A program made the translations under genes and the position numbers. From the NCBI RefSeq assembly GCF_000426065.1, contig NZ_AUEQ01000009.1, forward strand, positions 420,057 through 484,056: 64,000 nucleotides of DNA, written 5' to 3'. Numbering within the stretch: position 1 is the stretch's first letter; the number at the start of each line of letters is the position of its first letter. The stretch comes from Mycobacterium sp. URHD0025 (GTDB taxonomy: Bacteria; Actinomycetota; Actinomycetes; Mycobacteriales; Mycobacteriaceae). Below, piece after piece: positions 49,694 to 58,142 of the stretch. Below the pieces are notes generated by a model, which was not told the origin of the DNA, made no database searches, and was given only the letters and a program-made list of their open reading frames with translations.

Positions 49694-50554
49694 TCATTCG
49701 TGGCGGCGGTAAGCGCTGGGTGACATACCTACGCGGTTTTTGAATGTCGTGGCGAAATGGCTGGGTGTGGAGAATCCGACGTCCATGCCGATATCCGTGA
49801 TAGACATCGCCGTGGTGGCCAGTAGTTTCTTCGCCCGGTGTATCCGGCGGTCCAGGACGAACTGATACGGCGTGGTGCCAAAAGCGGCGGTGAAGGCGGC
49901 TGAAAACTCGGCAATCGTCATCTCGGCGAGTTCGGCGAGGGCCGCAAGGGAGATTTCCGAATCGAGGCTGTACTCCAGGTATTCCATCAATCTGGCGCGT
50001 GTGAGCCTGTCGAGGCCGCGGCTACGCGGGCCGCGGGTGGTGGCGCCGCCGAACTGATCGACTAGGTGTAAACGCACGGTTTCGGCCAGCGACTCGGTGA
50101 GAAGCCGCGCACTGACATCGCTGCGGTCGGCGATGGCGGCCATACGTTCGATCAGCTGGTGCACAAGCGGATCACGATGCCTGGTGCGCGGAGTGAGGTC
50201 GCGGTCGGCAAGCGCGACGGTGGGGATGCTCAATTCGCAGAACTGGACGGCGTTTCCGTGAGCAAGTGCGGCGTACCGATGCTCTGCGGGAATGACCCAT
50301 ACATCCCCGACCAGAGGAATATGGGGGCCGCTGGGACCGCGGTCGAAGTCGATCTCCATGGATTGCAGCCGCCCACCACGGTGCACGACGACGACATGGT
50401 GGGTTTCTTCGAAGCACCAATCTGTCGGTGTGGTGATCTGCTCGGAGATGAACCGGAACTCGATCCCCTGCGCGGACGTGGTGACGCTGGACAGCATCGT
50501 GCGCGGACTGCGCTCCCGCTTCCCGTCCCACACCGGCAAACCCATCGTCGGCAT
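49694..50554 (-). CDS. AraC-family transcriptional regulator
   Basis: 286 residues from the ATG at 50554 (AGAGA upstream; ATG 50497 is an alternative). The C-terminal 100 residues hold the two AraC helix-turn-helices (ISLAALAELAEMTIAEFSAA, then KKLLATTAMSITDIGMDVGF), ending in the family FKNRVGMSPSAYRR. The N-terminal domain is a cupin-like sensor (HHVVVVHRGGRLQ). Targets unknown. Confidence 0.92.
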   Translation of the reverse strand: MPTMGLPVWDGKRERSPRTMLSSVTTSAQGIEFRFISEQITTPTDWCFEETHHVVVVHRGGRLQSMEIDFDRGPSGPHIPLVGDVWVIPAEHRYAALAHGNAVQFCELSIPTVALADRDLTPRTRHRDPLVHQLIERMAAIADRSDVSARLLTESLAETVRLHLVDQFGGATTRGPRSRGLDRLTRARLMEYLEYSLDSEISLAALAELAEMTIAEFSAAFTAAFGTTPYQFVLDRRIHRAKKLLATTAMSITDIGMDVGFSTPSHFATTFKNRVGMSPSAYRRHE

Positions 50555-50891
50555 TATCTCTCACTTCATGGCACTCGGCACACCATGTGTGGCGAACCTC
50601 GCCCGGACTAAAAACTTCTACAGTGCATCGAGCACCCACAGTGGTGGAAAGACCGGTCACTCAGGTGGTGGTGCACACCAAGGGTTTTCGGAAAGTTTGC
50701 CGATATATTTCGAAAGCACTGAGCAGTGCTGAACGCATATTGTCGCTACGCGTCATACGAATAGGCGTCGTGGACGTGCGATCCGGTTGCCGGGACACGA
50801 CTCACCGGCAACCGGATCTTCTACCGCCCGCAACGCCCGGCGGGATCGCCGGTATCAGGTGGCGGGGGTGATGGCCGGCCGCTGTACCGAC
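50555..50891. other. Intergenic region, with a strong hairpin
   Basis: No gene is supported in this 337-bp stretch. GATCCGGTTGCCG (50780-50792) pairs perfectly with CGGCAACCGGATC (50806-50818), a 13-bp stem and probably the terminator of the minus-strand gene upstream of it (50892-51341). The rest would hold the AraC promoter. Confidence 0.6.
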
Positions 50892-51341
50892 TCACACCTG
50901 GCCGAGGGCGTCGACGTCGGTGACGCTGACCCAGAAGCCCTCGTTGGTGCGGTTGTTGGTGAACCGGGTGCCATCGTCGAACGCCTCCATTACCCAGCCG
51001 TTGGTGATGTAGGTCTGGTCGCAGAGGATCAGGTGCGGCGGGTGGATCACGCCGAGGTCCGCGGTTAGGTAGGTGAACGTCCCGTTCTGGTTGAGCGACA
51101 CCGAGTTTGGGACGTCTCCCGCGCTCGCGGGCGGCGGATCGACGAACTGCACCGTGCAGTTCACACGATCGTCCTCGATGCCGCACAGCATGGGTCCCGA
51201 CTCGGTCCTGATGTAGGTGACCCCGTGCGGCCCTGACGGCAGGATCTGGTCAGCCGCAGCGATACCCGGAGCGGCCATCGGTCCACCCAAGGTCGCACCG
51301 CTCACCGCGGCGCAGATCAGTACCCGTCCACGAACGTTCAT
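50892..51341 (-). CDS. Secreted protein of unknown function
   Basis: 149 residues with a signal peptide (LICAAVSGATLGGPMAAPGI, cleavage around AAA-DQ) and GAGGAG before the ATG. Mature part is beta-rich with two Cys pairs (LCGIEDDRVNC, HLILCDQ). Sequence resembles small exported proteins common in fast-growing mycobacteria, unknown in function. Confidence 0.75.
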   Translation of the reverse strand: MNVRGRVLICAAVSGATLGGPMAAPGIAAADQILPSGPHGVTYIRTESGPMLCGIEDDRVNCTVQFVDPPPASAGDVPNSVSLNQNGTFTYLTADLGVIHPPHLILCDQTYITNGWVMEAFDDGTRFTNNRTNEGFWVSVTDVDALGQV

Positions 51342-51480
51342 CGCGTACTCCTCAACGTGTCACGCCATTGGATGCCTGGCAGCGCTGCGGACCGCGCTGC
51401 GGCGCGAGATGACCGGCCGGCAGCCCCGGAACCCCCGGCCGGGGCTGCCGCACCGCCATGCCGCCGGCGAACGCCGACGA

Positions 51481-51747
51481 CTAGTTGGGGACGTCGGAGT
51501 TCCAGAGGTACCAATGAGTGGTGTCGCCGTTGTCGTCGCCGATCCGGCAATACCAGTACGGGTACGCGCGGTCATTGATCTGCAGGCGCACGTTCGGTCC
51601 ATCGGCCCGGCACTCCGCCTCAGTGAGGTAGTACTCCTCGACGCCGTCATAGCCGACCACCAAGATGTCGTCGGCGCCCGCAACGCCGGTCGTGGCGAAC
51701 ACGGCGCTCAGCGCCAACGCACCCGCGACAGCAAACCTCTTCAGCAC
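51481..51747 (-). CDS. Small secreted protein of unknown function
   Basis: 88 residues from the GTG at 51747, chosen because AGGAGATA lies just upstream; an open frame reaches 51792. A signal peptide (FAVAGALALSAVFATTGVAG, then ADD) is followed by a short domain rich in Tyr and Trp with one Cys pair (AECRADG, YWYCRIGDD). No family recognised. Confidence 0.7.
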   Translation of the reverse strand: MLKRFAVAGALALSAVFATTGVAGADDILVVGYDGVEEYYLTEAECRADGPNVRLQINDRAYPYWYCRIGDDNGDTTHWYLWNSDVPN

Positions 51748-51950
51748 GGGGTATCTCCTCACACCCACCCCGGGGACGGTCGCCCCGAGCAAACTATGTA
51801 GAAGCTACCCAGCGAACGTCCAGTTAACTTTCACAAAAACTCACGCCCCTTTCGAAAAAGTGGCGGTAGAGATGTGACACGGACGTGGATAGCAACGTTA
51901 TCGTTCGCTTCGACGTGCACTATTAGGTGCACAGATTTAGAATCCACTCC

Positions 51951-52229
51951 ATGTTCAGCAACCGACAACTCTTCCGCGACCCTCCCGGCGAGCTAACCCC
52001 TGCGCAGGAGTCAACGGCCAGGAACGCTGCCCGCCGGGCCGCTCGGGAGGCACGTCGTTCGCTGCGCACCGCTCGCGGTCAGTACCGGCGCTACCGTGCG
52101 GTCGCGGGAGCCGTTTACCTGGACTGGCCCCGGTGGCACGGGGAGTACCTCAACGAGTATCACGGTGGCGGCGGGATCAACGAGGGTGGCCTCCAGGTCG
52201 GCACAATCGTTCCCGGCGACGCGCTCTGA
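51951..52229 (+). CDS. Hypothetical small basic protein, leaderless
   Basis: 92 residues from the ATG at 51951; TAGAAT (51938-51943) lies 7 bp before it, a good -10 for a leaderless mRNA. Contains an Arg/Ala-rich helix (NAARRAAREARRSLRTARGQ) and an aromatic C-terminus (YLDWPRWHGEYLNEYHGGGG). No family recognised. A GTGCAC-N6-GTGCAC repeat lies at 51915-51932, in the promoter. Confidence 0.55.
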   Translation: MFSNRQLFRDPPGELTPAQESTARNAARRAAREARRSLRTARGQYRRYRAVAGAVYLDWPRWHGEYLNEYHGGGGINEGGLQVGTIVPGDAL

Positions 52230-52281
52230 CAGCCGCCCGAGCACGCCGACACGAAGCAGTTACCCGCTATTGTTCAACAAC

Positions 52282-52557
52282 ATGCGTCCCACGACGTCGT
52301 TTAAGTCGTCCATCGCTTTCATGGCAAAGCCGCGTACCGCCATTGTCGCCGCCGCGATCGTCGCAGGCTCCGCCCTGTCCGTTGCCGCCCCGGCGGGCGC
52401 TGAACCGATGACGGTGTGCCCGCCGAACCAGCCGTCGAACTGGAACGGGCAGCCGTGCTTCCCGCAGCCGTGTGTGCCGCCGTACGCGCCGGGCATCCCG
52501 CCGTGCTTCATGCCACCGCCGCAGATAGGGCCGAACGGCATCCCGGTGTTCGGGTGA
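52282..52557 (+). CDS. Small secreted Pro/Cys-rich protein
   Basis: About 91 residues from the ATG at 52282 (ATG at 52321 also possible). A signal peptide (TAIVAAAIVAGSALSVAAPA) is followed by a short tail of Pro, Cys and Gly (CPPNQPSNWNGQPCFPQPC, then CFMPPPQIGPNG). It is probably an exported, disulfide-bonded peptide. It ends in a GTGA overlap with the next gene. Confidence 0.65.
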   Translation: MRPTTSFKSSIAFMAKPRTAIVAAAIVAGSALSVAAPAGAEPMTVCPPNQPSNWNGQPCFPQPCVPPYAPGIPPCFMPPPQIGPNGIPVFG

Positions 52558-53102
52558 GCCACGTAGAGCTCGGCGGGAAGCGATTCACCACTGCGCGGAT
52601 CGCCCGCGTCACCGCAGCAGGGGCGTGGTGGGTGTTCGTCGTCGCCCGGCTCATGGCCGAGATGAACTCGTTCGGCCTCCCGCGCCGCTACGCCGACTAC
52701 GGCAGCGAATCGATATTCGGAGTCGGCTTGGGCCACAGCGACTCTGGTTGGGCCGCGTACGAGCCGCTGACCGACCAGTCCTCGTCGCCCGTGACCGACT
52801 TCTTCTACAGCGTGAACCTCGTGTCATCCGTCGCGGTCTTCTCCTTGGCCGTGACCGTGATCGCCGCGGTGGTCGAAGCTGTCGCGGTCGGCAGGTGGCC
52901 GGCCGGTGTCGCAACGATTCTCACTCCGGTCGCGGGGGCCGGCATCATCCTCACAGCGCTCTACTACCGGAGTGGATTCGCAGGCGGATTGCAGCTGAAC
53001 CTCACCATGGCGTTCGTGCTGGTACTCCTCGGCGTGGCGATCCGCGAGGTGTGGAGCCGTGCATGGGCGCCCCGCTGGACGCGCCGCGCCGCCGGCATGT
53101 GA
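52554..53102 (+). CDS. Membrane protein of unknown function
   Basis: 182 residues from a GTG overlapping the upstream stop. Four hydrophobic segments (AGAWWVFVVARLM, FFYSVNLVSSVAVFSLAVTV, ATILTPVAGAGIILTALYY, LTMAFVLVLLGVAIREVW). It is coupled to the secreted Pro/Cys-rich peptide gene, which suggests a shared role. No family recognised. Confidence 0.65.
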   Translation: MSHVELGGKRFTTARIARVTAAGAWWVFVVARLMAEMNSFGLPRRYADYGSESIFGVGLGHSDSGWAAYEPLTDQSSSPVTDFFYSVNLVSSVAVFSLAVTVIAAVVEAVAVGRWPAGVATILTPVAGAGIILTALYYRSGFAGGLQLNLTMAFVLVLLGVAIREVWSRAWAPRWTRRAAGM

Positions 53103-53129
53103 CGAGACCCAGCACCGCTGGATCGGCAC

Positions 53130-53438
53130 CTACACCTCGTCGGGGGGCATTTCCTCGCGGTACCACTCGAGTTCCGGCGAGGGCCGGAAGGCCAACCAGC
53201 CCACCGGGAGATCCGCCAACGCGCGCAACGACGGGTCGGCGCCGACCACGCACCCCATGCACGCGAGCTTGATCTCCCGGACCGGGTCCGGAGTCTCACA
53301 CACGAACTGCCATTCACCCTGCCGATCGTGGAAGACGGTCAGGACCGGTAGGCCGTCCTCGAGGACCTGGCGAGTGGTGAAGGCCGCGATGTTGACCGGC
53401 GTAGCAAAGGGCCAGTCGGATTGATCCACACATGCCAT
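53130..53438 (-). CDS. Hypothetical protein
   Basis: 102 residues from the ATG at 53438. Soluble, with features such as FTTRQVLEDGLPVLTVFHD and QFVCETPDP..KLACMGCVVG; the three Cys might bind a metal. A Trp-rich C-terminus (GWLAFRPSPELEWYREE) follows. This resembles a common actinobacterial family (DUF2185-like pattern) only loosely. Located in a region with decayed genes. Confidence 0.55.
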   Translation of the reverse strand: MACVDQSDWPFATPVNIAAFTTRQVLEDGLPVLTVFHDRQGEWQFVCETPDPVREIKLACMGCVVGADPSLRALADLPVGWLAFRPSPELEWYREEMPPDEV

Positions 53439-53557
53439 AACGTAAATCGTAACTGCAGCAAACTTCAGGCGCGCGTCGAAAGCCATCCGACCCGCAGCGA
53501 TCCGCACCCACAGCGGCACTTCCGGAGGTGTAGCTAGCGGTCCTCATCCTCGGTGAC

Positions 53558-53746
53558 TCACACGGTGCCGCAAGGACTGACGAGGGTCCGAGCTGTCAGC
53601 GCATCATCTAACTTGTCCGTCAGCGCGCGGGCGTTGCGCCCGGTGAGTTCGAGCGTGCCCGTCTCAGGTGCCCACCTCACCAGCACAGTGCGACATGGGG
53701 ATGTGACAAACGCGAGCCCACGACTGTCCGGAACTTGTTGGGACAC
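53558..53746 (-). CDS. Hypothetical small protein
   Basis: 62 residues from the GTG at 53746; the open frame extends upstream without a convincing start. ALTDKLDDALTARTLVSP suggests a helical C-terminus after short strands (GLAFVTSPCRTVLVRWAPET). No family recognised; the gene may be a remnant. Confidence 0.4.
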   Translation of the reverse strand: MSQQVPDSRGLAFVTSPCRTVLVRWAPETGTLELTGRNARALTDKLDDALTARTLVSPCGTV

Positions 53747-53931
53747 AATGGATTTATCGCGGCGCAAAGAAGAAGCCGAAGAAAGAACCGAGCACCAACA
53801 AAAAGAGGCCGCTGGCACCGCCGAGCTACCCGCGCGGGTACCTGCCGGGAATCTGGTCAGAGGCGCGCGGGAACTTCTTCAAGTCTGCGATGTAGGTCTT
53901 GTCGGTGGGCCGCACCGTCTGCCCGCGCCCG

Positions 53932-54252
53932 TCAGATCACTCCCGACACGTGGAGGGTCGCAACGAGGTCGAGGACGTGCAGGAGCCCCAGGAACGCCAG
54001 CACCGCACCGGCGACGATCAACCAGATCCCGCCAGAGTGCGGGTTTGACGTGCGGTGTACGTCCGATCGCGCCGACCCGTCCGGATGCAGCAGGCGACGG
54101 TCATCTTCGCGGTTCCAGCGAGCGCGGGCGACGCGTCGGCGAACACCGACTACAAGCAGCGCCACACCCATCGCTGTGAACAGGACCGCGCGGACGGCGG
54201 GGCCGCTCCACGGCGTGCCACCGCCTTGTGCGAGCACGTACTCGACCATCAC
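53932..54252 (-). CDS. Small two-TM membrane protein
   Basis: 106 residues with helices AVLFTAMGVALLVVGV and IWLIVAGAVLAFLGLLHVLDLVA. The linker is Arg-rich (ARARWNREDDRRLLHPDG). No family recognised. Lies 66 bp downstream of a tiny membrane protein on the same strand. Confidence 0.6.
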   Translation of the reverse strand: MMVEYVLAQGGGTPWSGPAVRAVLFTAMGVALLVVGVRRRVARARWNREDDRRLLHPDGSARSDVHRTSNPHSGGIWLIVAGAVLAFLGLLHVLDLVATLHVSGVI

Positions 54253-54318
54253 CCATCCCCCTGATCAGCCAGTGCAGGTACACGTGTTGAGCTCGTGGCG
54301 TTGCCGTGGAGAACCGGG

Positions 54319-54456
54319 TCACCACTCGTCCTCGTCGTCGTGCTCTCCGAGCGGCGGCCGCGGCTTGCGCATCACCTGCACCGCCCAGATCACCCCGCCG
54401 ATCAGCGCCGCGATCAACGCGAAGAAGAGCAGCTGTCCCGCCATGTAGGCCATCAT
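54319..54456 (-). CDS. Tiny single-TM membrane protein (45 residues)
   Basis: A strong CGAGGAG precedes ATGATG at 54456/54453. One helix (QLLFFALIAALIGGVIWAVQ) is followed by a basic-Pro patch (MRKPRPP) and an acidic tail (EHDDEDEW). Orientation and size are like small phage or stress membrane proteins. It is upstream of the two-TM gene and could be co-transcribed with it. Confidence 0.55.
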   Translation of the reverse strand: MMAYMAGQLLFFALIAALIGGVIWAVQVMRKPRPPLGEHDDEDEW

Positions 54457-54671
54457 CGTGACTCCTCGGTCGCACCCATTCTCGGAACTGAGGGGCACGT
54501 AGAACTCCTCAACGGGGATCTGCCGACCTGTAGGGGTGTCGTAGATGCTGATGCCGCGCTCATCGCGAACGATCTGCAGGGTCGGATCCGACCGGGAAGT
54601 CGTAGATGCCGATCAGGGCCGGCAGCCGCCGCCCGCAGGCCGTCTGAGTCGACTTCCAATCCGTTTGCCAT
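54453..54671 (-). pseudogene. Fragment of ESX-secretion-associated (EspC-like) protein
   Basis: The ATG at 54671 opens MANGLEVDSDGLRAAAAG, the recognisable start of the mycobacterial EspC/DUF2580 helical family, but after about 18 residues the similarity ends in Arg/Pro-rich sequence. A different frame just downstream reads sensibly (QIVRDERGISIYDTPTGRQI) without a start codon. The region looks like pieces of two broken genes. Confidence 0.45.
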
Positions 54672-54788
54672 GCCAATCCCCCAACCGGCGAATTCACTGG
54701 TCGTGAGGCTACCCCACCGTTTGCGCCGGCCTATGCGTGAGGATTGGTCCCGGAGTGGCTCGGAACTCGGGGGAAGCGGCGTGACGCC

Positions 54789-55079
54789 TCAAGACACCGC
54801 ACTGCAATGCACCATCGCCGTTCCGCAACAGACTCGTGAAGTCGGCTCAGCACCACGGTTTCGCGCCACACGGTCTTCCCACCGGGCGAACATCCGGTTG
54901 ATCGTGGTGCGCACCCAAGCTCCGCGTTCATCGGAACGTGTTCGCAGCTCAGTGATTAACGTCTCGGCGTCGCGCTTCGTGATCGCCTGCACCTTCACGT
55001 CGCCGAAACTCCGATGAGACCAGCGCAGACGAACGGCACGCCGCCCTACACGGGGACAATTCCCGCGACTATGGGCCAC
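54789..55079 (-). pseudogene. Tyrosine integrase remnant (core-binding domain)
   Basis: Residues around 28-65 of this frame (GDVKVQAITKRDAETLITEL, then WVRTTINRMFARWEDRVARN) match the SAM-like core-binding domain of mycobacteriophage integrases. The catalytic domain is missing and the frame ends at 54789. It lies 58 bp from tRNA-Ser(TGA), where an integrase gene of a tRNA-integrating element would be. A decayed insertion is the simplest reading. Confidence 0.65.
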
Positions 55080-55136
55080 TTTGGATCATCGAGACGGTTC
55101 CGAGCTCCGAGCACGAAACACGGAAACCAGGCCTGA

Positions 55137-55226
55137 TGGCGGTGGCGGAGGGATTTGAACCCCCGGACGGTGTTAGCCGTCTCTCGCTTTCAAGGCGAGT
55201 GCATTAGGCCGCTCTGCCACGCCACC
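55137..55226 (-). tRNA. tRNA-Ser (anticodon TGA)
   Basis: Minus-strand cloverleaf: acceptor GGTGGCG/CGCCACC, anticodon loop CTTGAAA with anticodon TGA, long variable arm, T loop GGTTCAAATCC, encoded CCA (55137-55139). Its 3' 27 bases match the attachment core of the element at 12854/23560 (ATGGCGGTGGC...GAACCC). Decodes UCA/UCN. Confidence 0.95.
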
Positions 55227-55245
55227 GCCGACAAGAGTACGGGCT

Positions 55246-55722
55246 TCAGACCCGGCCGATGTGAGCGGGCGGTGCACCGTTCTTCAGCGCGACGCTGATC
55301 CGGCGGCAGTTCTCCCCCATCGCCGCGATCTGCGGACGCGAAAGCCTGCCGAGAAAGTGTGAACGGACACCCTGGCCGTACGTCACCATCGCATCACGGA
55401 CAGCGACCCTGCCCTCTTCGGTGATCGTGGCCACCACGCCGCGCCCGTCGTCGGGACTGGCACACCTGGTCACGAGGTTCTGCACTTCGAGCCGCCGGAT
55501 CTGCCGGGTCACGCGGCTGGGTAGTGACATCAGCCGCTCGGCCAAGTCCCCCATCCGGGCCGATCCGGTGGACGACTTGTCCAACATATCGAGCAAGCGC
55601 ACATCATTCAGCGTCAGATGATGTGCGTCCACCAGCGACCGGTTCAGCGTCGCATACATTCTCAACGCCGAGTCGAGGTAGTTCTGCCATGACCTCTGCT
55701 CGGCGATGTCAAGGCCCGGCAT
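55246..55722 (-). CDS. MarR-family transcriptional regulator
   Basis: 158 residues from the ATG at 55722 (upstream ATGs at 55749 and 55758 are alternatives). Typical MarR winged helix: LDKSSTGSARMGDLAERLMS, PSRVTRQIRRLEVQNLVTRC, and the wing DDGRGVVATITEEG. Divergent from the quinone oxidoreductase gene at 55826, which it may control. Ligand unknown. Confidence 0.9.
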   Translation of the reverse strand: MPGLDIAEQRSWQNYLDSALRMYATLNRSLVDAHHLTLNDVRLLDMLDKSSTGSARMGDLAERLMSLPSRVTRQIRRLEVQNLVTRCASPDDGRGVVATITEEGRVAVRDAMVTYGQGVRSHFLGRLSRPQIAAMGENCRRISVALKNGAPPAHIGRV

Positions 55723-55825
55723 GTCACCCGCCGTGCGCCCCGCAATCATCCCCACCATGGGCGCAATCGTAAGCGACGTCAGTATTGCTGCGCTTGGGAA
55801 ACAGAAGGCTTGTAGCGTTGAAAAA

Positions 55826-56809
55826 ATGCATGCAATCGCCGCTTCCGTCGATGGCCATCTGACCTGGGAAAACGTCGCTGATGCCACACCAGCAAACGAC
55901 GAGATTCTGATCCGTGTTCACGCCGCGGGCGTCAATCGCGCCGATCTTCTCCAAGCGGCGGGCAAGTATCCGCCCCCGCCAGGAGCCAGTGAGGTCATCG
56001 GATTGGAAGTATCGGGCACCGTTGCCGCCCTCGGCGCGGATGTTACCGACTGGTCAGTTGGGCAACCGGTGTGCGCATTGCTCGCAGGCGGCGGCTACGC
56101 CGAATACGTCGCGGTGCCCGCCCCGCAGGTGCTGCCATTGCCCGATGGCGTTGCCCTCCGCGACGCCGCGGGCCTGCCCGAGGTGGCCTGCACAGTGTGG
56201 TCGAACCTCGTCATGACTGCGGGCCTGACGGCCGGTCAGCTCGTTCTGCTGCACGGCGGCGCCAGCGGCATCGGTACCCACGCCACCCAGGTGGCCCGCG
56301 CACTCGGTGCCCGGGTGGCCGTGACGGCTGGCTCCGCCGACAAACTCGCGCTGTCTCGCGAACTGGGAGCCGACATCACCATCAACTACCGCGACGAGGA
56401 CTTCGTCGAGCGCATCCGCGCCGAAACCGACGGCGCGGGCGCCGACGTCATCCTCGACATCATGGGCGCGGCCTACCTGGACCGCAACGTCGACGCCCTG
56501 GCCACCGGTGGGCGCCTCGTGATCATCGGCATGCAAGGCGGCATCAAGGCCGAACTGAACATCGCCAAGCTGCTCGGCAAGCGGGCCGGCGTCATCGCCA
56601 CCTCGCTGCGTCCCCGGCCGGTGGACGGACCCGGCGGCAAGGGGCAGATCGTGCGGGCCGTGCTCGACAACGTCTGGCCGATGGTCGCCGACGGACGGGT
56701 ACTGCCCATCATCGGTGCCGAACTGCCCATCCAGGAGGCCCAGCGGGCCCACGAACTACTGGCCTCGGGTGAGGTGTCGGGAAAGATCGTGCTGACGGTG
56801 CCCGAGTAG
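55826..56809 (+). CDS. Zinc-independent quinone oxidoreductase (Rv3777-like)
   Basis: 327 residues from the ATG at 55826. Medium-chain reductase of the QOR/PIG3 type: HAAGVNRADLLQAAGKYPPP near residue 40, NADPH site LLHGGASGIGTHATQVARAL, and YRDEDFVERI. No structural zinc cysteines. Matches Rv3777 in position, divergent from the MarR gene. Reduces quinones or aldehydes with NADPH. Confidence 0.93.
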   Translation: MHAIAASVDGHLTWENVADATPANDEILIRVHAAGVNRADLLQAAGKYPPPPGASEVIGLEVSGTVAALGADVTDWSVGQPVCALLAGGGYAEYVAVPAPQVLPLPDGVALRDAAGLPEVACTVWSNLVMTAGLTAGQLVLLHGGASGIGTHATQVARALGARVAVTAGSADKLALSRELGADITINYRDEDFVERIRAETDGAGADVILDIMGAAYLDRNVDALATGGRLVIIGMQGGIKAELNIAKLLGKRAGVIATSLRPRPVDGPGGKGQIVRAVLDNVWPMVADGRVLPIIGAELPIQEAQRAHELLASGEVSGKIVLTVPE

Positions 56810-56821
56810 GTCGGCGGCGGC

Positions 56822-58018
56822 TCAGCCGAGGGAGGCCAGCGCCCGCACCAGCTGATCGACCTCGGCGCCGGTCGAGTAGTGCGACAACCCGACCGTCACG
56901 GCGCCGCCGATGTCGTTGACGCCGATCACGTCGAGCACGCGGGAGCTGGCATTCGAGATGGCCAGAATGCCGTTGTCGGCCAGCCGCTGCACCACCCGCT
57001 CGGCCGGGATGTCGCGCACCACGAAGCTGAGCACCGGAATCTGCGACTCGGGCCTGCCGATCACCATCACCAACGGCAACGAGCGCAGCGAGGCCACCAG
57101 GTACTCGAACAGCCGGTCCAGGTACGCGTTCGCCGACTGCATCGACACCGCCAGCCGTTCGCGGCGCGAGCCGTTCGCGGAATCGTCGAGATTGGACAGG
57201 TACTCGATGCTGGCCACCACGCCGCCCAGCAGGCCGTACTGGTGCCCGCCGACTTCGAGCCGGGCCGGGCCCGTGGCGTGCGGATTCAACGACACCGACG
57301 CCAACGAATCGATGGTCGACGGCTCACGGAACACCAGCGCGCCGATCGGCGGGCCGCCCCACGGCACGGCGTTGAGCGCCACGACATCGGCATCGATCTC
57401 GTTGATGTCGATCAGCCGGTACGGAGCCGCCGCCGAGTGGTCGACGACGACCATTCCGCCGACCTCGTGGGTGAGCTTGGTCACCTCGCTCAGATCGGTG
57501 ATGGTGCCCAGCGTCGACGAGGCCGACGCGATGGCCACCAGGCGGGTCGGCTTGTCGATCAGCCCTTCCCATTGCCAGGACGGCAGCTCACCGGTCTCGA
57601 TGTCGACCTCGGCCCACTTGACCTTCGCGCCATAGCGATTCGCGGCCCGCAACCACGGGGCGATGTTCGCCTCGTCGTCCAGGCGGGTGACCACCACCTC
57701 GTAGCCGAGGCCGACGCGGCTCGAGGACGCCTCGGCCAGCGCGGTCAGCAGCTGGGCGCGGTCCGCACCCAGGACCACGCCTCGCGGATCGGCGTTGACC
57801 AGGTCGGCGACAGCTTGGCGGGCAGCGGTGAGCACAGCCGCGCTGCGGCGTGCCGATGGGTGGGGTCCGACTGCGGAGGGCATCGAGCCGCGGAAGGCAG
57901 TGGAGACGGTCGTCGCGACCGAATCGGGCACCAACATGCCGTGCTGGGCGTCGAAGTGGACCCACCCATCGCCCAATGACGGGTGTAACCCCCGCACCCG
58001 GGCGACGTCGTATGCCAT
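56822..58018 (-). CDS. Class V aminotransferase / cysteine desulfurase-like protein (Rv3778c-like)
   Basis: 398 residues from the ATG at 58018 ([20 protein letters not shown]). The PLP fold of the class V aminotransferases is visible ([40 protein letters not shown]), but the region where the Schiff-base Lys is expected reads [10 protein letters not shown], so the Lys is not obvious. It may therefore be an inactive or divergent member. Convergent with the quinone oxidoreductase, matching the M. tuberculosis order. Confidence 0.85.
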   Translation of the reverse strand: MAYDVARVRGLHPSLGDGWVHFDAQHGMLVPDSVATTVSTAFRGSMPSAVGPHPSARRSAAVLTAARQAVADLVNADPRGVVLGADRAQLLTALAEASSSRVGLGYEVVVTRLDDEANIAPWLRAANRYGAKVKWAEVDIETGELPSWQWEGLIDKPTRLVAIASASSTLGTITDLSEVTKLTHEVGGMVVVDHSAAAPYRLIDINEIDADVVALNAVPWGGPPIGALVFREPSTIDSLASVSLNPHATGPARLEVGGHQYGLLGGVVASIEYLSNLDDSANGSRRERLAVSMQSANAYLDRLFEYLVASLRSLPLVMVIGRPESQIPVLSFVVRDIPAERVVQRLADNGILAISNASSRVLDVIGVNDIGGAVTVGLSHYSTGAEVDQLVRALASLG

Positions 58019-58142
58019 GCCAGCCACCTTAGAGCGTCCGCAGATATCACAAACCGACACGATTTGGGGAGCGCCCGAGCGCGCGTTTGCACTTCCGAGA
58101 CCGTGCTCGGACCGGGTCGCCCTGGGCAGCCATACTAGTCCA

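Noticed and set aside
51915..51932. GTGCAC-N6-GTGCAC as a regulatory operator
   Set aside because: Each GTGCAC is palindromic by itself and short; without a regulator gene nearby it is not distinguishable from chance.
53700..53895. Plus-strand frame reading WIYRGAKKKPKKEPSTNKKR
   Set aside because: It looks protein-like but has no start codon after the preceding TGA and lies antisense to another weak gene.
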